A stretch of DNA of 5,240 nt from an uncultured Streptococcus sp. (GTDB taxonomy: Bacteria; Bacillota; Bacilli; Lactobacillales; Streptococcaceae). The stretch is from assembly GCA_900755085.1 (NCBI GenBank), contig CAAEFF010000044.1:1-5240 (forward strand), given 5' to 3'. Each line of letters begins with the position of its first letter. The stretch's first letter is position 1. Below are positions 1 through 5,240 of the stretch, piece by piece. The position numbers were made by a program, and so were the translations under genes. Below the pieces are notes generated by a model that searched no databases, was not told the DNA's origin, and saw only the letters and a list, made by a program, of their open reading frames with translations.

Positions 1-10
1 TTGGTAAAAA

Positions 11-1420
11 TTATTTTTTTCGTTGTTTAGCCGTATCCCATGAGAAGTCACGCGTCATAGCTTGTTCTTGCAGGCCATACCAAGCCTGTTTGTCATTATA
101 GTAGACAGCCAAGGCTTCATCAACTGCCCAGTTAAACCAATAGCCAGATAAATTATTGAAGCTAAAGCCTGTTCCACTTCCATCAACAGCATTATACGGT
201 TGGACCGTATCTCGAAGTCCACCGACTTCATGCACCAAAGGAAGGGTTCCATAACGCATGGCCATCATTTGAGAAAGACCACATGGTTCAAAGCGGCTTG
301 GCATCAAGAAGACATCTGACGCCGCATAGATTTCTTGGGCCAATTGGACATCAAATGTGATATTAGCTGAAAGTTTATCTGGGTAGGCCTGACCAAACCA
401 AGCAAAGGCATTTTCAAATCCAGGATCTCCTGTACCGAGCAAGACAATCTGAATATCCTTTTGCAAGAGTTGATGCAACTCTTCTACCACAACATCAAAA
501 CCTTTTTGACGTGTCAAACGAGAGACAATCCCAAACAAAGGAACATCATCACGAACAGGTAAACCGACGCGTTCTTGAAGAGCTCGTTTACTAGCTGCTT
601 TACCTGAAAGATCTGAGAGACTGAAATGATGCGTCAAGAGTGGGTCCGTTTCAGGATTATATAGATCTGCATCAATTCCGTTAACAATTCCAGTCACCTT
701 GCCAGATTCCATCCGAAGACTCTGATCCAAGCCACAACCATATTCAGAAGTCATAATTTCATGCGCATAGCTAGGAGAAACAGTTGTCACACGGTCGGCA
801 TATAGAATGCCGGCTTTCATCCAGTTCAGGCAGTCATTCCACCGAAGCGTTCCGTCTGCATAGCGTTCAAATCCCACTCCGAATAGATCCCACAACATTC
901 CTGGGTCGAACTGACCTTGGAATTCCAAATTATGGATGGTCAATACTGTTTTAATTCCATGATAAGCTTGAATCCAACGGTATTTTTCCTTAAGCAAGAA
1001 AGGAATCATCGCTGTATGGTAATCATGGGCATGAAGAACATCTGGAATGAAGTCAACTCGTTCCATCGTTTCCAAGGCTGCGAGCTGGAAGAAGGCAAAG
1101 CGTTCGCCATCATCAAAGTCACCATAAACATGACCTCTAAAGAAATAATGTTGGTTATCAATGAAGTAAAAAGTCACTCCATCGCGTACAATGCGTTTCA
1201 CACCAACATATTGACTTCTCCAACCAACCTTGGTCTCAAAATGCAAGACCTCTTCGATTTGATCTCCAAACTTGGCCTCTACCATATCATAATATGGGAG
1301 AATTACGCGGACATCATGACCACTTTTAGCTAAGGATTTAGGAAGAGCACCAATAACGTCTCCCAAACCACCTGTTTTCGAAAATGGTGCTCCTTCAGCT
1401 GCAACAAATAATAGTTTCAT
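11..1420 (-). CDS. glgA: Glycogen synthase (ADP-glucose:alpha-1,4-glucan glucosyltransferase)
   Basis: This cytoplasmic GT5-family enzyme transfers glucose from ADP-glucose to the non-reducing end of an alpha-1,4-glucan. The 469-residue protein has the two-domain GT-B layout. The N-terminal domain opens with the KTGGLGD motif at residues 15-21 (Lys15 binds ADP-glucose) and has HDYHTAM at 132-138 and VSPSYAHEI at 214-222. The C-terminal domain carries SRLTRQKG at 300-307 (Arg301 and Lys306, the phosphate-binding pair) and RFEPCGL at 376-382 with the conserved Glu378. All catalytic residues known from E. coli GlgA are therefore present. The ATG is supported by an AGAGGA ribosome binding site 9 bases upstream and by the MKLLFVAAE start usual for the family. 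It is the last operon gene visible, and its ATG overlaps the glgD stop as TAATG. Oddity: the protein ends DTAKQRKK, a few residues shorter than the roughly 476-477 I recall for streptococcal GlgA. The function is near certain. Confidence 0.97.
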   Translation of the reverse strand: MKLLFVAAEGAPFSKTGGLGDVIGALPKSLAKSGHDVRVILPYYDMVEAKFGDQIEEVLHFETKVGWRSQYVGVKRIVRDGVTFYFIDNQHYFFRGHVYGDFDDGERFAFFQLAALETMERVDFIPDVLHAHDYHTAMIPFLLKEKYRWIQAYHGIKTVLTIHNLEFQGQFDPGMLWDLFGVGFERYADGTLRWNDCLNWMKAGILYADRVTTVSPSYAHEIMTSEYGCGLDQSLRMESGKVTGIVNGIDADLYNPETDPLLTHHFSLSDLSGKAASKRALQERVGLPVRDDVPLFGIVSRLTRQKGFDVVVEELHQLLQKDIQIVLLGTGDPGFENAFAWFGQAYPDKLSANITFDVQLAQEIYAASDVFLMPSRFEPCGLSQMMAMRYGTLPLVHEVGGLRDTVQPYNAVDGSGTGFSFNNLSGYWFNWAVDEALAVYYNDKQAWYGLQEQAMTRDFSWDTAKQRKK

Positions 1421-2556
1421 TAGACAATATCCTCTGTAACAATCGTTCCTTTTTTAACCACGAGAGGTGCTTCTTCTGTCCCACGGATCGTCACACCAGC
1501 GGCTACTTCGACACCCTTATCCAGAATGGCATGTTCAACGATTGCATTATTATGAACCACAACACCAGGGAAGAGAAGACTACTACGGACCTCTGAACCT
1601 TCATGGAGATATACTCGACGAGAAACAACAGAACATTCAACGGTCCCTTCCACAATACTACCAGAGGCAAATTGAGAAGTTTTTATACTTGAAGTCTTGG
1701 AATAATAAGTTGGCTCCTCATTCTTCACTTTCGTGTAAACCTTTTGGTTTGGAGAAAAGAGCTTCATGAATTTTTGGTTTTCCAACATATCCAAGTTTGC
1801 ATGGTAGTAAGATTCAACTGAATGAATATTGGCTAGGTAGCCTGTATATTCAAAAGCAAAAGCATTGTATTCTACCGCCAAATCACGCAAGATATAGCGC
1901 AATTTTTGTGGGTATTCTTTCTTGGCTTCTTCTTCAATTTTTTCAATCAACCAAGGAGTATCCACAATAAAGACATCTGTGGACATGTTGTAGACTTCAT
2001 CAGGATCCTTGCCATCAAAAAGTCTTTGCTCTGTAACATGGTCTGTTTCATCAATTTCTAAAACAGCGTTAACCTCTGAAATGTCTTTAGGTTGTAGTTT
2101 TTTATAAACCACTGTAATCGGACGATCAATGGTATTATGAAGGTGGAAAATTTGGTTGAGGTCAATATTCATCAAAACATCACAGTTTAAAGCAACTGTT
2201 TGGTTCGAACCAGACCGTTTCAAATACGTCAATAATTGTTGGTAGTATTCTGGCCCTACCGTTGTATTTTCAACTGGAGTATTATAGATTCCGAGGTAAT
2301 AGTGGCTTAATAAAGTAGACAAGCCCCACTCACGACCTGAACGAATATGGTCAAAGACCGAACTAATATTTTCTTGTTGGAAAATTCCAAAAACATTGCG
2401 AATACCAGCATTCGCAAGACTAGACAATGGGAAGTCAATCAAGCGGTATTTCCCATCAAACGGTAGGGATGCTACCGGACGATGGCTGGTCAAAGTGGAC
2501 ATATCATGATACCCAACTGTATTTCCTAAAATGGCTGAATATTTATCAATCTTCAT
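1420..2556 (-). CDS. glgD: Glucose-1-phosphate adenylyltransferase subunit GlgD (non-catalytic/regulatory)
   Basis: GlgD is the second subunit of Firmicutes ADP-glucose pyrophosphorylase. In the family it has little or no activity alone but forms a complex with GlgC and changes its kinetics. The 378-residue protein has a nucleotidyltransferase-like domain (about residues 1-260) and a C-terminal left-handed beta-helix (about 295-375, hexapeptide-like repeats such as GSIVEG and GVEVAAG). The fold is clear from KYRLIDFPLSSLANAGI at 36-52, which parallels GRYRIIDFALSNCANSGI in GlgC. The nucleotide-binding glycine loop is degenerate: ILGNTVGYHD at 9-18 replaces LILAGGQGTRL. NCDVLMNID at 124-132 retains the Asp, but no EKP sugar-phosphate motif is visible. 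This pattern marks GlgD rather than a second GlgC. The gene starts inside the 3' end of glgC (11-base overlap) and its TAA overlaps the glgA ATG by one base, so all three are probably co-translated. Confidence 0.96.
   Translation of the reverse strand: MKIDKYSAILGNTVGYHDMSTLTSHRPVASLPFDGKYRLIDFPLSSLANAGIRNVFGIFQQENISSVFDHIRSGREWGLSTLLSHYYLGIYNTPVENTTVGPEYYQQLLTYLKRSGSNQTVALNCDVLMNIDLNQIFHLHNTIDRPITVVYKKLQPKDISEVNAVLEIDETDHVTEQRLFDGKDPDEVYNMSTDVFIVDTPWLIEKIEEEAKKEYPQKLRYILRDLAVEYNAFAFEYTGYLANIHSVESYYHANLDMLENQKFMKLFSPNQKVYTKVKNEEPTYYSKTSSIKTSQFASGSIVEGTVECSVVSRRVYLHEGSEVRSSLLFPGVVVHNNAIVEHAILDKGVEVAAGVTIRGTEEAPLVVKKGTIVTEDIV
1430..1435 (-). promoter_or_regulatory. Ribosome binding site of glgA, inside glgD
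   Basis: AGAGGA on the minus strand lies 9 bases before the glgA ATG (1418-1420), within the last codons of glgD. It supports this start codon. It also shows that glgA can recruit its own ribosomes even though it overlaps the glgD stop. Confidence 0.8.
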
Positions 2557-3688
2557 CTGTTGCTACCCCCACTTTTTCATTGTAACCGACAACTTGTACT
2601 TCCTCTGTTCCATCAATCACGACACCTTCTGCAATGACTGCGCCTTCTCCGATAATCGCGCGTTTCACAACAGCTCCTTTACCGATAATGGCATTGCTCA
2701 TCACGACAGCATCTTCGACAACTGCTCCTTCACGAACTTGAGCTTCTGTTGATAAGATGGAGTGTTTGACTGTACCGTCTACCGAACAACCGTCTACGAC
2801 AAGAGAATCTTCGATGTGGCCATGTTCCCCAAAGAAGTTCGGTGGAGAAATGAGGTTGCGTGAATAGATTTTCCAGTGACGATTGCGACTATCCAAGGCA
2901 TTATTCGGATCGATATATTCCATATTGGCTTCCCAAAGAGACTCAATCGTACCAACGTCTTTCCAATAACCATTGAATTCATAAGCATAAACACTTTCGC
3001 CTGATTCTAGATAAGTTGGAATGACATTTTTACCGAAGTCTGACATATCGATATCGCTCTTTTCAGCAGCAACCAACATATTGCGGAGACGAGCCCAGTC
3101 AAAGATGTAAATCCCCATGGAAGCCTTGGTAGATTTTGGTTCAGCTGGTTTTTCTTCAAATTCAACAATCCGATTATTAGCATCGGTATTCATGATTCCA
3201 AAACGACTTGCTTCCTTTAAAGGTACATCTAGAACTGCAACGGTTAAGCTTGCATTATTATCCTTGTGCGCCTGAAGCATATCATCGTAATCCATCTTGT
3301 AGATATGGTCACCAGAAAGAATCAAGACATATTCAGGATTGATGCTATCAATATAGTCGATGTTTTGGAGGATAGCATGGCTAGTTCCTTCGAACCACCG
3401 ATTTCCTTCACTAGCTGAATAAGGTTGGAGAATAGACACTCCCGTGTTGATTCCATCCAAGCCCCAGCTGGAACCATTCCCAATATGACTATTGAGGGCA
3501 AGTGGTTGGTACTGTGTAATCACACCAACATTGTGAATTCCTGAATTGGCACAGTTTGAAAGAGCAAAATCGATAATCCGATAGCGCCCACCAAATTGCA
3601 CCGCAGGTTTTGCGATGTTTTTGGTTAATTTTCCAAGACGTGTTCCTTGCCCTCCGGCAAGAATTAAAGCGAGCATTTCATTCTTCAT
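2546..3688 (-). CDS. glgC: Glucose-1-phosphate adenylyltransferase (ADP-glucose pyrophosphorylase), catalytic subunit
   Basis: GlgC makes ADP-glucose and pyrophosphate from ATP and glucose-1-phosphate, the committed step of bacterial glycogen synthesis. The 380-residue protein matches the length I recall for streptococcal GlgC. The N-terminal nucleotidyltransferase domain has the intact signature AGGQGTRL at 11-18 with KPAVQFGGRYRIIDF at 27-41. SGDHIY at 125-130 contains the metal-binding/catalytic Asp127. FEEKP at 177-181 contains the glucose-1-phosphate-binding Lys180, and YWKDVGT lies at 241-247. The C-terminal left-handed beta-helix spans about 290-365 with repeats such as NAIIGKGAVVKRAIIGEGAV. 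The start at Met1 rather than Met5 is chosen because AGAGGA lies 8 bases before Met1 and nothing comparable serves Met5. The gene lies 50 bases after glgB and overlaps glgD by 11 bases. No allosteric effector can be read from the sequence with confidence. Confidence 0.98.
   Translation of the reverse strand: MKNEMLALILAGGQGTRLGKLTKNIAKPAVQFGGRYRIIDFALSNCANSGIHNVGVITQYQPLALNSHIGNGSSWGLDGINTGVSILQPYSASEGNRWFEGTSHAILQNIDYIDSINPEYVLILSGDHIYKMDYDDMLQAHKDNNASLTVAVLDVPLKEASRFGIMNTDANNRIVEFEEKPAEPKSTKASMGIYIFDWARLRNMLVAAEKSDIDMSDFGKNVIPTYLESGESVYAYEFNGYWKDVGTIESLWEANMEYIDPNNALDSRNRHWKIYSRNLISPPNFFGEHGHIEDSLVVDGCSVDGTVKHSILSTEAQVREGAVVEDAVVMSNAIIGKGAVVKRAIIGEGAVIAEGVVIDGTEEVQVVGYNEKVGVATDED
2566..2570 (-). 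promoter_or_regulatory. Weak ribosome binding site of glgD, inside glgC
   Basis: A GGGGG run on the minus strand, in the context GTGGGGGTAGCAACAG, lies 9 bases before the glgD ATG (2554-2556). It is the only purine-rich candidate at workable spacing and is a weaker Shine-Dalgarno match than those of glgC and glgA. Because glgD begins inside the last codons of glgC, translation may rely partly on ribosomes arriving from glgC. That dependence is an inference. Confidence 0.5.
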
Positions 3689-3696
3689 TGACTACT

Positions 3697-3702
3697 TCCT
3701 CT
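3697..3702 (-). promoter_or_regulatory. Ribosome binding site of glgC
   Basis: AGAGGA on the minus strand, continuing as AGAGGAAG, lies 8 bases before the glgC ATG at 3686-3688. This is a strong Shine-Dalgarno match at ideal spacing, and it decides Met1 over the in-frame Met5. Confidence 0.85.
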
Positions 3703-3711
3703 TTTTAAAGC

Positions 3712-3731
3712 TTGGACTCCCATAGAGTCAA
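3712..3731 (-). other. Small stem-loop in the glgB-glgC gap
   Basis: The minus strand reads TTGACTC, loop TATGG, GAGTCCAA. Five perfect base pairs (GACTC with GAGTC) flank a 5-base loop, and two more T-A pairs extend the stem past a one-base bulge. It lies just after the glgB stop and about 10 bases before the glgC ribosome binding site. No uninterrupted T run follows, so it is unlikely to be a strong intrinsic terminator. It could be an mRNA processing or stability element, or chance. Confidence 0.4.
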
Positions 3732-3738
3732 CCGATCG

Positions 3739-5240
3739 TCATTTCTTATCTGATGTTTTAGATTTTGTCTTACGCACCTTGCGTTTTACCTTCCAAATGC
3801 TAGCTCCTAAAGCCGGTAAGGTAAAGGTCAAGGTTTGTTCATAATCCTTCCACAGTCCATCTTGAGACTGAACTGTCGGATTGTGCTCTTTCCAGACACC
3901 TCCCCATTCTTCTAATTCTGTATTCCAAATTTCTTCATAGACCGCTGATACAGGCACACCAATCGTAAAGTCCTTGCGTTCTACTGGTGCCATATTGAAG
4001 ATACATACTAGAAGCTCGCCTTTACGATTCTTCCGGACCATAGACAAGACGCTCTGATCCCGGTTATCTGCATCAATAATCTCTAAGCCATCAAAGCTAT
4101 CATCAATCTCCCACAATTCCTTATGTTCCTTGTAGAAATGATTGAGCTGAGAAGTGAAACGACGCATCTTAGCATTCATTTCATCCTCTAGATTACCCCA
4201 TTCCAGTTGCTCCTCTGACTTCCATTCCAAAAATTGACCAAATTCTGAACCCATAAAGAGCAATTTCTTACCTGGATGGCAGATCTGATAGGTTAAAAGA
4301 TTACGAAGCCCAGCAAATTGATTGTAGCGATCTCCCCACATCTTGTGCATCAAACTCTTCTTGCCATGCACTACTTCATCATGTGAAAACGGGAGAAGGA
4401 AATTTTCAGAAAATGCATACATGTAGCTAAAAGTCACCAGATTGAAATCAAATTTCCTGTAGACCGGGTCTTCCTCATAGAATCGGAGAATATCATTCAT
4501 CCAACCCATATTCCATTTATAGTCAAAACCAAGACCACCTTCTTCTTCAGGGCCTGTGATCTTTTGACCAGCAGAACTTTCCTCAGCAATCATCATGACA
4601 TCTGGATGATCGTTTTTTATAATCGCATTCAAACGTCTAAGGAAATGAACGCCCTCATAATTGAGGTTTCCTCCATCAATATTTGGAGTCCATGGACCGC
4701 TATCATAATCGAGATAGAGCATATTGCTCACAGCATCGACCCGAATTCCATCTAAATGATAGGTTTCAATCCAAAACTTCAAACTAGAAATCAAGAAAGA
4801 CTGTACTTGATTCTTTCCTAAATCAAAGTTCAAAGCCCCCCAACCATAGTTATGAGCCCGATGTTCATCCTGGTATTCAAAGGTTGGTGTTCCATCATAA
4901 TATGCCAAAGCATCATCATTAATGATGAAATGGCCAGGCACCCAATCCACGATCACTCCGATATTGTTGAGGTGACATTCTTCCACGAAGTCTTGAAATT
5001 CTTCTGGACTACCATAAGTCTGCTCGAGGGCAAAATAGCCCATGAGCTGATACCCCCAGCTCAGTCCCAATGGATGGGCCATCACTGGCATAAATTCTAC
5101 GTGGGTGTAGTTCATCTCAACCAAATAAGGGATGAGTTCTTCTTTTAGTTGTTTGAAAGTATAAGAACTGTGATCCTCATTTCGTTTCCACGATCCTGCG
5201 TGAGCCTCATAGATATTAACAGGTCGTTCCTTAAAACCAA
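3739..5240 (-). CDS. glgB: 1,4-alpha-glucan branching enzyme, 5'-truncated by the window edge
   Basis: GlgB is a GH13 enzyme that cleaves an alpha-1,4-glucan chain and reattaches it as an alpha-1,6 branch. The reading frame stays open to the right edge and encodes 499 residues in the window. The fragment begins within the canonical GFKERPVNIYEAHAGSWKR stretch, so there is no real start at the in-frame TTG (5122-5124). The missing part should be the N-terminal CBM48-type domain, roughly 130-150 residues judged from family length. GH13 regions in order (fragment numbering): HPLGLSWGY at 55-63, DWVPGHF at 98-104 (region I), GIRVDAV with nucleophile Asp168 (codon 4735-4737), AEES with acid/base Glu219 (codon 4582-4584), and SHDEVVHGK with the transition-state Asp287 (codon 4378-4380). 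A C-terminal all-beta domain ends in a Lys/Arg-rich tail, with 10 basic residues in the last 17. It is the first gene of the operon in this window, 50 bases before glgC, and all visible catalytic residues are intact. Confidence 0.97.
   Translation of the reverse strand, partial: GFKERPVNIYEAHAGSWKRNEDHSSYTFKQLKEELIPYLVEMNYTHVEFMPVMAHPLGLSWGYQLMGYFALEQTYGSPEEFQDFVEECHLNNIGVIVDWVPGHFIINDDALAYYDGTPTFEYQDEHRAHNYGWGALNFDLGKNQVQSFLISSLKFWIETYHLDGIRVDAVSNMLYLDYDSGPWTPNIDGGNLNYEGVHFLRRLNAIIKNDHPDVMMIAEESSAGQKITGPEEEGGLGFDYKWNMGWMNDILRFYEEDPVYRKFDFNLVTFSYMYAFSENFLLPFSHDEVVHGKKSLMHKMWGDRYNQFAGLRNLLTYQICHPGKKLLFMGSEFGQFLEWKSEEQLEWGNLEDEMNAKMRRFTSQLNHFYKEHKELWEIDDSFDGLEIIDADNRDQSVLSMVRKNRKGELLVCIFNMAPVERKDFTIGVPVSAVYEEIWNTELEEWGGVWKEHNPTVQSQDGLWKDYEQTLTFTLPALGASIWKVKRKVRKTKSKTSDKK

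Larger units (their letters stand above)
11..5240 (-). other. Glycogen biosynthesis operon glgB-glgC-glgD-glgA
   Basis: Four genes run in one direction with a 50-base gap (glgB-glgC), an 11-base overlap (glgC-glgD) and a 1-base overlap (glgD-glgA). This spacing is strong evidence for one polycistronic mRNA. The products cover ADP-glucose formation, chain elongation and branching. The promoter should lie upstream of glgB, beyond the right edge. No terminator is visible in the ten bases after glgA, so the operon may continue to the left, for example into a glycogen phosphorylase gene as in some streptococci. I saw no convincing CcpA cre site inside the window. Confidence 0.9.

Noticed and set aside
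1..30. A/T-rich end after glgA as an intrinsic terminator
   Set aside because: There is no GC-rich stem, and only ten bases beyond the stop are visible. A terminator cannot be supported.
55..252. 65-codon minus-strand frame in the 3' end of glgA
   Set aside because: It is a shifted-frame reading of the glgA C-terminal domain and does not supply a better GlgA tail.
1091..1115. Catabolite control (cre-like) site within glgA
   Set aside because: The segment around AAAGCGTTCGCC resembles a cre core but misses conserved flanking bases and lies deep inside a coding region.
917..1333. 138-codon open frame on the plus strand, antisense to glgA
   Set aside because: It lies wholly inside the well-supported glgA, has no recognisable motif or family likeness, and reads like the complement of conserved glgA codons.
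1384..1769. Plus-strand open frames (1384-1596 and 1467-1769) antisense to glgD and the glgA start
   Set aside because: They have unusual composition (Cys/His/Asn rich), no domain, and overlap a gene whose protein is clearly conserved. They are shadow frames.
2531..2994. Plus-strand frame 2531-2752 and minus-strand frame 2794-2994 within glgC
   Set aside because: Both are alternate frames of the glgC beta-helix and linker coding region without a family match. The Cys/Asn/Phe repeats of the first reflect the hexapeptide repeat DNA read backwards.
3704..3731. Possible promoter before glgC: TTGACT, 16 bases, TTTAAA on the minus strand
   Set aside because: The -35 is a 5/6 match and the -10 a 4/6 match, but transcription would start within or after the glgC Shine-Dalgarno sequence, leaving no usable leader. 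The -35 also sits within the hairpin. A chance match is more likely.
5122..5124. TTG as a possible start codon for glgB
   Set aside because: The frame stays open upstream to the window edge and encodes the conserved VNIYEAHAGSWKR segment, so this TTG is an internal leucine.
4852..5148. Plus-strand open frames of 98 and 63 codons (4852-5148, 4564-4755) antisense to glgB
   Set aside because: Both are opposite conserved GH13 motifs of glgB and show no protein-like features of their own.

Overview
The window carries most of a bacterial glycogen biosynthesis operon, entirely on the minus strand. In transcription order (right to left) it reads glgB (5' end beyond the right edge), glgC, glgD, glgA. 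The presence of both GlgC and a degenerate GlgD subunit is typical of Firmicutes. The protein lengths, the order B-C-D-A, the moderately low GC content and close resemblance to remembered pneumococcal proteins (for example GlgC at 380 residues ending ATDED) point to a Streptococcus, probably of the mitis/sanguinis/parasanguinis type. The species cannot be fixed from this window.

Layout: positions 1-10 are the few bases after the glgA stop. glgA (glycogen synthase) fills 11-1420. glgD (non-catalytic or regulatory ADP-glucose pyrophosphorylase subunit) fills 1420-2556 and shares one base with glgA. glgC (catalytic ADP-glucose pyrophosphorylase subunit) fills 2546-3688 and overlaps glgD by 11 bases. 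A 50-base gap (3689-3738) holds a small stem-loop and the glgC ribosome binding site. glgB (branching enzyme) runs from 3739 to the right edge and lacks its N-terminal part. Apart from the first ten bases, that 50-base gap is the only non-coding DNA, and no stretch over 300 bases lacks a gene.

How the genes work together: GlgC with GlgD converts glucose-1-phosphate and ATP to ADP-glucose. GlgA adds the glucose to the non-reducing end of an alpha-1,4-glucan. GlgB cuts and re-attaches short chains as alpha-1,6 branches. The overlaps between glgC, glgD and glgA suggest translational coupling.

This is a well-known housekeeping/storage operon. I found no mobile element, tRNA, rRNA, CRISPR array or undescribed system. 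The points worth a second look are modest: a short, atypical GlgA C-terminus near an A-rich tract, the glgB-glgC intergenic hairpin, the 11-base glgC/glgD overlap, and the loss of catalytic motifs in GlgD.
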